Shown here piece by piece: positions 14,979 to 23,894 of a DNA stretch of 64,000 nt. The position numbers were made by a program, and so were the translations under genes. The DNA is from JBHHUI01 sp965248775 (GTDB lineage: Bacteria > Chloroflexota > Anaerolineae > Anaerolineales > JBHHUI01). The stretch's first letter is position 1. Each line of letters begins with the position of its first letter. The DNA lies in NCBI GenBank assembly GCA_965248775.1, contig OZ252150.1, forward strand, positions 3,162,001 to 3,226,000. Direction: 5' to 3'. The notes under the pieces were generated by a model, which saw nothing but the letters and a program-made list of their open reading frames with translations, was not told the origin of the DNA and searched no databases.

Positions 14979-17372
14979 ATGAAACAATGGGCGTTAAGGT
15001 ATGACGATCCACTTGCGCTCCGCATCGCAGCGGATGCGCGTCTTGACCCCACTGACTACGCTGACGATCAGATCTGGTCCCTGAGCCTGCGAGCGGGTGA
15101 ACCGCCCGCACTCGCTGTCAATACAACCTATGGATTACGCGCCCGCGAGGCGCGCATCTTCCCTGCATTTCAGGAAGACGTTGCCCTGCTTGTCGATCCA
15201 GACAGTTTCCTCACGCCACCGACTGTCAAGCTCTTCTTCGTAAACTACACACGCATAGACTTCACCCCACTGGGCGGACTGCCGGTGATCGCGGAATACT
15301 GGACACCAGACTCGCATTCGCTTGCTGGTCGCTTCAGCATTGAGAATCAAAGTACACATCCCCGCACGCTTTCCATCCACATGGCAAGCAAATTGTTGCC
15401 GCTGAGTGGAGGGAATATTATGCAGCCCGGGCGCGAAGGACGCACGCATTTTCTGTTTGGTTCAACCGGTAACTTGCGTCCTGTGTTTATGCTCGCCGGA
15501 GCGGAATACAGCGATTTGAGTGCCTGGACTGCGCTATCAGTTTCTCTCGAACTGAAACCTGGAGAAGTACAAGCAATTCGTTGGGTGCAAATCGCTCGAC
15601 CCGATCAGAAGGAAAGTTTCGAACAAGCAAACGCCCTCCTGGCTCGAGGATGGAACGCTGAAATTGAACGCATCTTTGCGCTGAATGCAGCTTTGCCAGA
15701 AATTGAGACCGGCAACCCCGATTGGGATGCCGCTTTTGCCTTCGCGCAACGCACTGCTATGCGCAGCTATGTGGGGCCATCGAGCCATCTACCGCACCCG
15801 TCATTTATATTCACGCGCATTCCCGATCGTGGTTATTCGCGCGCCGGTGATGGCAGCGATTACAACTGGCAGTGGGATGGACAGGGGGCGACCGAGGCGT
15901 ACGTCAATTTACCGCAGATTGTGATGGGTGCTCCCGAACTTGCCAAAGGAGTCTTGCGAAATTACTTTGCCGTGCAGGCACCCGATGGTTTTATCGATTG
16001 GAAGCCCGGATTGGCAGGCCAACGAAACCATGCGCTCTGTCTGCCATTGCTGGCGGCATGTGCCTGGCACATCTATGAATACACTGAGGATCAAGAATTC
16101 ATCGCCGAAGTATTCCCGGGACTGCTAAAGTTACTCGACGCTTGGTTCGAAGAGGAACAAGACCGGGATGGCGACGGATTCCCCGAATGGCAACACACCA
16201 TTCAATCCGCCTTTGACGATTGCCCCAGCTTTGTACGTTACCGGCGGTGGGGACAGAGTGCAGATATTAGCTGCGCCGAAGATCCGGACCTGGCAAGTTA
16301 TTTACATCGAGAATCTGTCTCGCTGGCGCATATGGCGCGGCTGCTGGAGCAACCGGAAATCGCGCGAGAGATGGCCGAACGTGCCGCTGCGCTGCGCGAA
16401 CGTGTGACCGCAATGTGGAGCGATACGACCAATTCGTTTCATTATATTGACCGCGATACACACTTGTCCTCTGCTGCCGTCGATCTGGGGAATGGGCCTG
16501 GCGACCTCGATCTTGAACCATATAAAGTTATTGATCCGCCCCAGCGAGTGCTTGTACGAATGTTCGGACCTGGCGAGGCTCGGCCGAAAGCTGAAGTTAC
16601 CATCCACGGGATCGGAAAGAATGGCCGCCGGCGTGTTGAGTCGCTCAAAGGAAGTGACGTGTACTGGTATCGTGGTTACGGTTCCGCGACCAGTCAGTCG
16701 TTATTCGACGAGGTGAAACGGATCGTTGTACGTGGTCTGGAAAACGATTTTGACGTCTTTGCTTCAACTGTTGATTACCAACGTGAAGATCAGACGCTGC
16801 TGCTGCCAATTTGGGGGGGACTGCTTTCAGGGGGCCGTTTGGATTCGCTGGTACAAACCATCACCGATCCGGAGCGCTACTGGCGACCGTATGGTATCCC
16901 GAATTGTGCAGCGACTGATCCAGCGTACGCTGCTGACAATCGTGAGGGCTCCGGCGGTGTCTGGATGATGTGGAACACAATGATTGGCGAGGGCCTGGCC
17001 GATCATGGCTATCGCGCTGAAGCTGCGGAACTTATTGACCGCCTGATGACAGCCATGCTACACACCCTCAAGACAGAGGGGGCCTTTCGGGAAGCATATA
17101 ACTCAGATGAATTAGAAGGACTCGGCGACCGCGATTATTTGTGGGGTGTTGCGCCCGTGCATCTTTACTTACGGACTGCCGGAGTGCGCATTATTTCGCC
17201 GACGAAAGTGTGGCTGGCAGGCGAAAGTCCATTCGCACGCCCGGTCACCGTGCGCCAGCATGGTGTCAGCGTGACAAAGATAGCGGACTCGGCCTTGGTC
17301 CGCTTCCCATCCGGGCGGGAACTAAAAGTTGATGGCGTTGAAGAACAGTTCGTTGAAGACGGCGATTCGTAA
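14979..17372 (+). CDS. Glycoside hydrolase with (alpha/alpha)6 barrel
   Basis: A 797-residue protein of the six-hairpin glycosidase type. An N-terminal beta-sandwich of about 240 residues (ending near EIERIFALNAALPEIETG) is followed by a helical barrel. Recognisable barrel landmarks are YNWQWDGQGATEAYVNLPQI, with the acidic residue typical of this clan, AWFEEEQDRDGDGFPEWQHT, and the C-terminal WGVAPVHLYLRTAG. The order fits GH63/GH37-related or mannosylglycerate-hydrolase-like enzymes and bacterial non-lysosomal glucosylceramidase-like proteins. The substrate is not deducible. No signal peptide is present, so the enzyme is probably cytoplasmic although its two upstream neighbours are lipoproteins. 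The start ATG is five bases after the previous stop. Confidence 0.7.
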   Translation: MKQWALRYDDPLALRIAADARLDPTDYADDQIWSLSLRAGEPPALAVNTTYGLRAREARIFPAFQEDVALLVDPDSFLTPPTVKLFFVNYTRIDFTPLGGLPVIAEYWTPDSHSLAGRFSIENQSTHPRTLSIHMASKLLPLSGGNIMQPGREGRTHFLFGSTGNLRPVFMLAGAEYSDLSAWTALSVSLELKPGEVQAIRWVQIARPDQKESFEQANALLARGWNAEIERIFALNAALPEIETGNPDWDAAFAFAQRTAMRSYVGPSSHLPHPSFIFTRIPDRGYSRAGDGSDYNWQWDGQGATEAYVNLPQIVMGAPELAKGVLRNYFAVQAPDGFIDWKPGLAGQRNHALCLPLLAACAWHIYEYTEDQEFIAEVFPGLLKLLDAWFEEEQDRDGDGFPEWQHTIQSAFDDCPSFVRYRRWGQSADISCAEDPDLASYLHRESVSLAHMARLLEQPEIAREMAERAAALRERVTAMWSDTTNSFHYIDRDTHLSSAAVDLGNGPGDLDLEPYKVIDPPQRVLVRMFGPGEARPKAEVTIHGIGKNGRRRVESLKGSDVYWYRGYGSATSQSLFDEVKRIVVRGLENDFDVFASTVDYQREDQTLLLPIWGGLLSGGRLDSLVQTITDPERYWRPYGIPNCAATDPAYAADNREGSGGVWMMWNTMIGEGLADHGYRAEAAELIDRLMTAMLHTLKTEGAFREAYNSDELEGLGDRDYLWGVAPVHLYLRTAGVRIISPTKVWLAGESPFARPVTVRQHGVSVTKIADSALVRFPSGRELKVDGVEEQFVEDGDS

Positions 17373-17386
17373 AATCAGGGCAGCCT

Positions 17387-19240
17387 TTACGTTCCCCGCA
17401 ACTCACTCAAGTTATCCACAATGACAAAGACTCCCAAGCCCACGATAAGCAGGATCATCAATGGGAAGAAGAACTGGGAGATAAGCACAATTGCGCTGAC
17501 CACACTCAAGCCGACAACAACGCGCTGCACGAGATAACGGGCTTCGCGGCGAAAAAACGCTTCTAAGAAGGCCGAAACTCCCACTACTGTTAAAAATCCC
17601 ATAAACCAGAATTGCGGGGCAAAGATGGCGACTGCAATAGTCCCGAGGATAAGTACGCCCATGCTAAGCGCTGCCCAGGTTTCTGCAAGGCGGCCCAACT
17701 GTGCGCCTTCTTCCGTTACCGGCAAATGCGCGCGCTTGATATGTGCTTCGACTGCGGCCTGCTCACCGTGTTGAGAGCGCGTCTGCATATCGAGCAGTGA
17801 TTCGATCAAGGCGCGGTCTTGTGTGATCTGTAGATAGTGGTTGCTGATTTCTTCCTGTAGCTCGTCGATGCGGTCCATATGAGTTCGGTATTCGTTCAGG
17901 AAATGCGAGGCTCCCTCCATTGCCTGGCTTTCGGTCCAGAGCCCGCGCATGAGAAGTTTTTTACGCGTAATTGCTTCTTCGGTGTCCTGCATATGCTCTT
18001 CCGTTGCTTCGATGCGCGATTGAATAACGGGCAGCAACTCACCCTCTGGAGGAACTTTATTCAATCCTGCCCAACCGACTGGGTCATACCACGCATGTCG
18101 TACGGAACCATCGCGATTAAACTTGGGTCCCGCCGGAGCGTTCTCGCCGGCGATCGGGTCGCGTGCATGCAGCCCCCACAGTCCGCGGTATTCCTCCGCC
18201 CAGGTAAATGGTGATTCAAGGCTGCGCCCGGAGGAATGCGGAATCAGGACTGCGTCCCAGGAGTGTTCCTCCCCGGGCCCAATACGAACTCCATCCCCAC
18301 GGGCGTAGTCCACAAAGGGCACATGCAAGAGCGCGCCGACATCGTCTCGCTCGGACAGTTGATCGAGGACGCCGCCCTGCCGCAACGTTTGTCGCCAGAA
18401 CCGTTCGACTGGTTTCCAAAGCCGATCGAGCACGCCGGTGAAGGGGACAATCACTTCGTGCAGATATTCTCCAGCCATGAAATAGGAGGCGTGCGATCCG
18501 GCTCCCGCGTATACAACCGGACGTTGTCCGTCTGTGCTCTTTTCCAATAGCGGATCATCCCAGCGCCGGCGTAGGTCGTCGCCCTCAAAATCGTGCGCGG
18601 CGTACGCCACCCAACGGGGTTCCAGCTTGCCGTCATCGGTCTCCGACAAATAAACGACGATCTGTTCCCAATCCGCCTCGTGATCATTGACGCCATGAAA
18701 GCCGGTGCGCCAATCGTTCATGCAATAGAAGAACCAGTATTGCAAGGCAATATAGCCACTCTGCCGGACGACGCGTCCGTAATAGCGATAGGTTTTTTTC
18801 TTGTCGGCCAACTTCGTGTAGATTTCGTGTGCGGCGGCGGCGGTACCCCCAGGCACCGTACCGCGCAACAGGAGTGTGATCGAAAAGACCGTATCCAGCA
18901 GGCGTGACAACAAGCCAACGCGTGCCAGCCGGCCGCGCGACTGTTTGAAATAGCGTCTGTGTGAACGGCGATAGCGCAACAACTGGCGCGGATTGAGCGA
19001 TTCAACAAAGCGCAGATAGTACACTGTGTCGAATCCGGCTGCGGGCAGCTTTGCCAAATCTCGGAGCTTGATCTCGCCTTCCGTGAGCAGCTTCTCGGGG
19101 GGTGCATCGGCGCGGTCCACCCACAGCGAACACTCGGCCAAATAGTTGTCCACATCGGTTGGAAAGAAATTTTCGCCCTGGGTGTAGACCACCAACGGCT
19201 CGTGTTTGCGGAGCAGTTCGAGATCGCCTTCTTTGTTCAT
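17387..19240 (-). CDS. Vps62-like protein with C-terminal membrane helices
   Basis: A 617-residue protein. Residues 1-400 contain a domain resembling the Vps62/DUF946 type: LQYWFFYCMNDW, NDHEADWEQIVVYL, VAYAAHDFEGD, then RPVVYAGAGSHASYFM, with repeated His/Asp/Trp positions that suggest a metal or glycan site. A helical, probably coiled-coil part follows (residues 415-510, rich in E/R/Q). The last 100 residues hold four hydrophobic helices. There is no signal peptide, so the large domain is probably cytoplasmic and membrane-tethered. Its reading frame overlaps the upstream gene by the tetranucleotide ATGA, so the two are translationally coupled. The function is unknown; the family name only reflects distant similarity. 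Confidence 0.6.
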   Translation of the reverse strand: MNKEGDLELLRKHEPLVVYTQGENFFPTDVDNYLAECSLWVDRADAPPEKLLTEGEIKLRDLAKLPAAGFDTVYYLRFVESLNPRQLLRYRRSHRRYFKQSRGRLARVGLLSRLLDTVFSITLLLRGTVPGGTAAAAHEIYTKLADKKKTYRYYGRVVRQSGYIALQYWFFYCMNDWRTGFHGVNDHEADWEQIVVYLSETDDGKLEPRWVAYAAHDFEGDDLRRRWDDPLLEKSTDGQRPVVYAGAGSHASYFMAGEYLHEVIVPFTGVLDRLWKPVERFWRQTLRQGGVLDQLSERDDVGALLHVPFVDYARGDGVRIGPGEEHSWDAVLIPHSSGRSLESPFTWAEEYRGLWGLHARDPIAGENAPAGPKFNRDGSVRHAWYDPVGWAGLNKVPPEGELLPVIQSRIEATEEHMQDTEEAITRKKLLMRGLWTESQAMEGASHFLNEYRTHMDRIDELQEEISNHYLQITQDRALIESLLDMQTRSQHGEQAAVEAHIKRAHLPVTEEGAQLGRLAETWAALSMGVLILGTIAVAIFAPQFWFMGFLTVVGVSAFLEAFFRREARYLVQRVVVGLSVVSAIVLISQFFFPLMILLIVGLGVFVIVDNLSELRGT

Positions 19241-19716
19241 TGCCCCATTTGCTCCTCAAGATGTTGGCGCTGTTCTTGAAATGCCAGCTGCGTGTCAAGC
19301 TGGTTCAAGAGCAACACAATGACGATCGCGGAGGCCATCATGGAATAGTCGATGATATGGGCGCGCGTCGTGAAGTGACTGAAGAGCGCCCAAGCCAGGA
19401 TCAGCCCTTCCACGATCAGGCTCCCCAGCCAGGCCCACACTTGCAAGCGCATCAGACCCAGCCCGCACACCAGAGTTCCAATCCCTACGCCGAACCACAC
19501 CACTGGGAAGAGTCCCGCTGATACGAGCGCGCTGAAATTGCTGATCACGAAACGAACATCTGTCATGAAATCTGCGTTGATTAACTGGCGGATCACTGTT
19601 ATCAGTGCCGGACTGCTGAGAGCGTGTTTCGTCCCGAGCGCACCGAGCGACATAAGCCCGGCGCCTTGCACGATGGAGAATAGGCCCGCAAGACCCAGAC
19701 TGCTTGGTCGTTTCAT
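19237..19716 (-). CDS. Four-helix membrane protein, unknown
   Basis: A 159-residue protein with about four membrane-spanning segments (residues 7-30, 50-75, 82-103 and 112-140) and a short polar C-terminal helix rich in Gln/Glu (AFQEQRQHLEEQ). I do not recognise a family. Its stop overlaps the start of the Vps62-like gene by four bases, so the products are made together and may associate in the membrane, an idea supported by the helical bundle at the C terminus of that partner. The start ATG at 19716 follows a weak site. Confidence 0.55.
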   Translation of the reverse strand: MKRPSSLGLAGLFSIVQGAGLMSLGALGTKHALSSPALITVIRQLINADFMTDVRFVISNFSALVSAGLFPVVWFGVGIGTLVCGLGLMRLQVWAWLGSLIVEGLILAWALFSHFTTRAHIIDYSMMASAIVIVLLLNQLDTQLAFQEQRQHLEEQMGQ

Positions 19717-19774
19717 ATTTCTAATGATATTCGTTCTGGAACAGGCTACAACTTAAGAATTCGAAATCGAGATG

Positions 19775-20701
19775 CTAAATGGCGGGAGAGATGTCAAGAA
19801 ATTTAAGGATGGCCGGGGTGATGTCTGCAAGTGTGTGTATCTTGCCTGCATGCGCAGCATGGTCGCGCCCAGCCAGAATCGTGGGGACGAGATTCTTAGT
19901 GTGTTTGCGAGTACTCATATCTTCCATGTTGCCATGGTCGGAGGTGATGATCAGCAAACAATTTTCATCATCCCAGCTTTCGAGTAATCCACCCAGTAGT
20001 CCGTCCAGCCGCTCAAGCAAACCGATGGCTTCATCCAGGGTGCCGCGGTGTCCGGCGTAATCTGTGGGCCAGTGCTCGAAGAAAAAGAGCGCATGATCCT
20101 GTGCACACTTCGCTAGTTGACGACCGGCCTCGGCGAGTGAGTACACTGGCGCATCCATGATGCCCAAATGCTCGCGCCAACCCTCGCCGGTAAAGTCAGC
20201 GGAAAATGCACGGCCGGCCCGGAAATCGTCCGCATTGTGGAGCGGAATCCCGGCCGAGGTGACTGCCATTGGAATTGCCGAATACATCCGGCGACCAGAC
20301 TCAATCGCTTCAAAATATCCGGGTGGGTATGCATTCGCCAGTCGCGCCGAGAGACCGCTGCGCGTAATTTGCATGAAGATATTGTCTTCCGCAAGTACAG
20401 CCCGAACTTCGTCATTTGGTTTGGGACCCCAATGCTTCCCGAGCAATTGCGGCACATTACGGCCCGTGACGATCGTCGCTTGTCCTGTGGCGGATTGGGG
20501 GGCGCCTGGAATACCCAGCTGCGCATCGGTCGGGACGAAGCTTGCCCGAGCAGTAGAAAGGCGCGAGACACCCGCGAACAACTGTGTTCCATCCAGCAGC
20601 TCGGTTAGAACCGGCAATGTGGCTGTAGAGAACGGATTGGACTCAGGGTCGTCCTCTCCCAATCCAACACCATCTAGGAAGAGCAATAAGACGTGTTTCA
20701 T
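19775..20701 (-). CDS. Alkaline-phosphatase-superfamily metalloenzyme
   Basis: A 308-residue protein of the alkaline phosphatase/phosphoglycerate mutase superfamily. It has the metal and catalytic landmarks: FLDGVGLG at residues 8-15, SATGQATIVTG near 66-76 with the candidate nucleophile Ser/Thr, FFEHWPTDYAGHRG near 210-223, and TSDHGNMEDMSTRKHT near 253-268 with the Asp-His pair and the following histidine. Family members include phosphopentomutase, independent phosphoglycerate mutase and nucleotide pyrophosphatases; the protein is too short for the mutase with its insert domain. The specific substrate is unknown. It overlaps the upstream methyltransferase gene by four bases (ATGA), so the two are co-translated. 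Confidence 0.75.
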   Translation of the reverse strand: MKHVLLLFLDGVGLGEDDPESNPFSTATLPVLTELLDGTQLFAGVSRLSTARASFVPTDAQLGIPGAPQSATGQATIVTGRNVPQLLGKHWGPKPNDEVRAVLAEDNIFMQITRSGLSARLANAYPPGYFEAIESGRRMYSAIPMAVTSAGIPLHNADDFRAGRAFSADFTGEGWREHLGIMDAPVYSLAEAGRQLAKCAQDHALFFFEHWPTDYAGHRGTLDEAIGLLERLDGLLGGLLESWDDENCLLIITSDHGNMEDMSTRKHTKNLVPTILAGRDHAAHAGKIHTLADITPAILKFLDISPAI

Positions 20702-21270
20702 GTTCTGCGGAAGGTGTACCAGGCGGCTGCGCGTCCGGAGGTGGATGGCTGGACGGAGAGTAGTTCCAACTCGGGCTCGAACAACGCGCGAATATCGGCC
20801 TCGGCCATACCGGGTGGCGGACCACTTTCCGGCTTAAACGCCCAGAGCAGATAGCGCCCGCCGGAGCGCAGATTGCCCTTCAGGCCGGAGGCATAGCCCG
20901 CGCGCAGATCTGTCAGGAGGCTGTGCAAACAACCCTGATCGAATGCTAGGTCGAAGGGTTCAGTTCGAACCTCCAATTTGGAAACATCTCCAGTCCGAAA
21001 CTGGACGCGGGCAGCAACATCTGCCGGGGCACTCGATTTCTTTCGTCGCGCAGCGCGAATCGCCGGCGGAGCAAAATCTATGCCTTGCACCTCCCAGCCA
21101 TGCTTCGCCAGGAACAGGGCGTTCGTTCCGGTGCCGCAGCCCAGGTCAAGCGCGCGCCTGGGCTTTATGGACTCATCTGTAACCAACGCTTCGAGGATCG
21201 GCGGCGCGATGCCCGTATCCCAGGGTGGTTTGAAAAATAAATACCAGATTGAGAAGAAGACTTTTCGCAT
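20698..21270 (-). CDS. SAM-dependent methyltransferase (class I)
   Basis: A 190-residue Rossmann-fold methyltransferase. The SAM-binding motif I is LDLGCGTGTNALFLAKHG near residues 40-57, followed by the acidic end of strand 2 (VQGIDFAP) and the FDLAFDQGCLHSL motif IV. The substrate is probably a small molecule, as in related thiopurine/tellurite-type methyltransferases, but this is inferred. The gene is coupled to the phosphatase-superfamily gene by an ATGA overlap. The N-terminal sequence FFSIWYLFFKPPWDTG is typical of this subgroup. Confidence 0.8.
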   Translation of the reverse strand: MRKVFFSIWYLFFKPPWDTGIAPPILEALVTDESIKPRRALDLGCGTGTNALFLAKHGWEVQGIDFAPPAIRAARRKKSSAPADVAARVQFRTGDVSKLEVRTEPFDLAFDQGCLHSLLTDLRAGYASGLKGNLRSGGRYLLWAFKPESGPPPGMAEADIRALFEPELELLSVQPSTSGRAAAWYTFRRT

Positions 21271-21296
21271 GGGAGGTAACTGGCGAGGATTGTAGC

Positions 21297-21428
21297 ATGC
21301 CGAAGACGTCTGAATCTCTGCCAGTCGGCTCTTTATACCTCATTCGGGGCACAAGCCGACCACTGTGCATGGGCAGCGCGAGGGTCACTCTCGACTCAAA
21401 CGGCGAAATGGTTAGCGAGCAGTACTAA
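21297..21428 (+). pseudogene. Small ORF whose C-terminal part is duplicated at 22.3 kb
   Basis: A 43-codon frame with ATG at 21297 and GAGG nine bases upstream. Its second half, RPLCMGSARVTLDSNGEMV, matches RPLRVASAGVTLDSNGDVV at 22331-22387, and the base changes are spread as expected for two diverged copies of one coding segment. Both read on the plus strand and both end within eight codons after the match. I take them as remnants of a gene family rather than complete genes. Confidence 0.35.
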
Positions 21429-21585
21429 AGCGAAGAATCCCTGCCCCGCATGCGGGATCTTCGTCAGCAAACGCCGCGAGCAGCGATTGTTGCTCGACAA
21501 GATACAAAATTATTGGGTTGAAGGGATACTCGAGAAGTCCGTCCATCACGCGGCGATGATGGACAAAGTAGTCAACACAGAATGA
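21427..21585 (+). pseudogene. Fragment resembling a STAND-type ATPase region
   Basis: A plus-strand frame, open from before 21427 to a TGA at 21583-21585, reads NPCPACGIFVSKRREQ and then LLLDKIQNYWVEGILEKSVHH. A short basic segment followed by W-x-E-G-x-L-E-x-S-x-H is a pattern I associate with the segment just before the P-loop in some bacterial NACHT/STAND proteins. Nothing of the P-loop remains. It overlaps the previous small frame by a few bases in a different phase. The fragment may be residual DNA from a larger lost gene. Confidence 0.3.
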
Positions 21586-21586
21586 C

Positions 21587-22021
21587 TTACACGTTTGCAG
21601 CAGGCCGATTGCGCTCCAACACACTTCGCGTACCCAGATACAGCAAGAACCCGATTGGCCCTAACATCAGCGTGAAAAACAGCACTGGCGCCATAAGCCA
21701 AACGCTAATGCCCCGCTCCCGACTATCTAAGTAGACCCAGCGTCCAACAAACAGGTCGAAGGCCAGGAAGTGTACCCAAGCGAGCGTAGCGCCAGCCTCT
21801 GTGCCTAGCAGCGCGGTTACACCAGCGAGCGTTGGGTTGAGCACCTCGATGAAGACTGAACCAAATTGCGGCAGTACGAGCACAAGGTACAAAACGGCAG
21901 CTGGCGCGATGACCAAAGGCGATTGCATGATGCGGCGCGTCCAGTTCCAATGCGGTGCAATAATCATCAAGAGCCAGAAAGGCCCGGCCAGCAAAAAGCT
22001 CAGTGAGAAAACTGTTTCCAT
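21587..22021 (-). CDS. ABA4-like (DUF4281) membrane protein
   Basis: A 144-residue protein with four membrane helices. The segment LAWVHFLAFDLFVGRWVYLDSRERGI and the following LLGPIGFLLYL-type helix are diagnostic of the ABA4-like family. In plants ABA4 acts in neoxanthin synthesis, but in bacteria the role is unknown. The ATG at 22021 has an AGGAGA site upstream. Immediately upstream lies the C-terminal piece of another membrane protein in the same orientation, so the operon has lost its first gene. The ABA4-like gene itself seems intact. Confidence 0.75.
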   Translation of the reverse strand: METVFSLSFLLAGPFWLLMIIAPHWNWTRRIMQSPLVIAPAAVLYLVLVLPQFGSVFIEVLNPTLAGVTALLGTEAGATLAWVHFLAFDLFVGRWVYLDSRERGISVWLMAPVLFFTLMLGPIGFLLYLGTRSVLERNRPAANV

Positions 22022-22041
22022 TGTGACTTCTCCTAATCTCA

Positions 22042-22210
22042 GGCAGGGGCCTGCTCGGTTGCGTTCTGTGCCGCGGTTTGTTTGAGGCCGCTCAGCGCCA
22101 TGACATACGCTGCCGTAATGAGCAGTGCGCTCCCCCCGAGCAAGAATGCTGCCAGTAAGCTAAGGTCAAACGCCGCCAGCCCGCTGAACGTCACGAAAAA
22201 GACGAGCAAC
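22042..22210 (-). pseudogene. C-terminal scrap of a membrane protein
   Basis: On the minus strand a frame from about 22210 down to a stop near 22042 reads a hydrophobic run (LLVFFVTFSGLAAFDLSLLAAFL) and ends in MALSGLKQTAAQNATEQ. It looks like the last two helices and tail of a gene that once preceded the ABA4-like gene. Its 5' part is missing: at about 22210 the sequence switches to the unrelated plus-strand remnant that shares the VTLDSNG segment. The join is probably a deletion scar. Confidence 0.45.
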
Positions 22211-22213
22211 TAC

Positions 22214-22408
22214 GCCGTACCCGGCGTGTCGAAGATCCCGTTTGCAGGGCGTGTCCGGCGCGCACTTGTGTCCCGGCCCATAGAGAGTGGGGTGGTTGAC
22301 CAGACCGCGCAGACCTTTTTGCGTCCTGACCGACCACTGCGCGTCGCCAGCGCAGGTGTCACGCTCGACTCAAACGGCGACGTGGTCGGCATCCTTCGAG
22401 TTAAGTAA
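22214..22408 (+). pseudogene. Remnant with VTLDSNG segment (second copy)
   Basis: The last 65 codons of a plus-strand frame that ends at 22408 (GVSKIPFAGRVRRALVSRP, then RPLRVASAGVTLDSNGDVVGI). Bases 22331-22387 are homologous to 21357-21413. There is no plausible start, since the sequence before 22210 belongs to an opposite-strand membrane gene fragment. Taken as the broken 3' end of a gene. Confidence 0.35.
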
Positions 22409-22544
22409 AAATTTACGCTGGAAGCAGGAGAAAGGCGGTAACTTTATAAAATAGACATCCACATATTCACAATACTGAAGTGAAGACTTCTGCGCTTCAG
22501 GATGAGAGCATCCTCATCGCTCTGATTCATTACCGTTTTGCCTC

Positions 22545-23872
22545 ATGAGACTCGGTCAGATTGCGCAAAATGCAAGGCAGTTTCCTATCGCACTGGTGCT
22601 CTTTGTAAGTGCCTGCGCTGTGCAGCCGTCTGATGTCGTACCATCCGCAGCAACTCTCTCCCCGACTGGCATTGTAGCAGTCGCCGCAACCGTCGCCCCC
22701 CGGCCAACGGCTACTTCCCAACAGCCGACAGTCATCTCGCGCGAGCCAACATTGCCCCCCGAGCATTCGCTCACGACCCAATCGACTCCGGCCGGTCCTG
22801 TGGATCGTTGGACTGACATCAGGATGACTCTGCAGGCGCTCACAGAGTGTACCGACGATACGCTACTTTCAGTTCTGCCACTTATCCCGGAAGATAACGC
22901 CCTCATGGTGCCATTGGGAACGCTCGGCCCACCCGGACACACCCTTCCGGGCAACTTCATCCTTTATTTTTTGAGAGGCCACGAAACCGGCTCCACAGCA
23001 GCCACCGATGTGTGGGCGCCGGGGAATATCCGCACGCTCACCGTCGAATCTACAATTGGCAGGAAAGATGGACAAGAAGTATCCGCCGATTATGGAATCA
23101 CTTTCGCTCCGTGCCGGGACCGAATGTTCAATCTAGATCACTTGAGTTCTCTCGATAGTGTGCTGATAGCGGCAATCGACGCGACTGAGCCGGATTTCTG
23201 CAACCACGAGTTTCAGTTCAACGACGTGACGTATCAATATTGTTCATATCGTATCGGCCTGGAGCTGGCGGCGGGCACATGAGCAATTTTTCCTTCGAGG
23301 CCTACGCACTCGACTCGCCGCAGCTCGAATACGTAAACCCCATTCGTTACAAATCGGATTTCGATAAGGCGCTGCACGTCGTCTTCCCGCTCGACTACTT
23401 CGTCGACGAACTGAGACTGCAGCAAGAGGCGCTGCTTGGAGGTTTTAGCAACAATAAACGCACAGTGGATCCCGTTTGCGGTGAGGTAATGCTAGACCTG
23501 GCGGGCACAGCACAAGGAAACTGGTTCACCGAAGGTTCGGGCTACGCAAACCAGCTTGGCTCTCTTGCGCTTGTGCGCGACAACATCGATCCCCATCTGG
23601 CTGCGATCTCCGTTGGCGGGCTGGTCACCGAGCCAGGGTTTTGGCTCTTCGCGCCGCAACCGAGCGGCCTTGTCAATCGTGATTTCAGCGCCATCCGCGC
23701 TGACGGCGAGGTTTACTGCTACGAGGAGCTGACGGCCACTCCGGCGTCATATACCATCAGCGGCCACTTCCTGTTGCAAATGATCAGCGAGAGCGAGCTG
23801 CTGCTCGAATGGCAGAGCGGGTCTTGCGGCGCAGTTTCGGAATTCGACAATCCTGTACGTTACGAACGATAA
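22545..23872 (+). pseudogene. Lipoprotein with M23-like fold, frameshifted
   Basis: A signal peptide with lipobox (VSACA) and a Thr/Pro-rich linker lead into a beta-rich domain that resembles a degenerate LytM/M23 fold: PLGTLGPPGHTLPGNF, VWAPGNIRTL, then CRDRMFNLDHLSSLDSVL. At about 23270, within a run of GGC and GGG triplets, this frame stops (LELAAGT). The natural continuation, HMSNFSFEAYALDSPQLEYV, follows in the next frame and runs to 23872. One missing or extra base is enough to explain it. It may be a sequencing error in a GC-rich run or a true mutation. The second half includes VCGEVMLDLAGTAQGNWFTEG. Related to the next gene. Zinc ligands of real M23 peptidases are mostly lacking. Confidence 0.65.
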
Positions 23873-23894
23873 CGATGCCTTCGGAGATGATGTC

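Noticed and set aside
21412..21624. Minus-strand frame of 70 residues overlapping the STAND-like trace
   Set aside because: It overlaps the start region of no gene and the opposite frame shows a more protein-like pattern.
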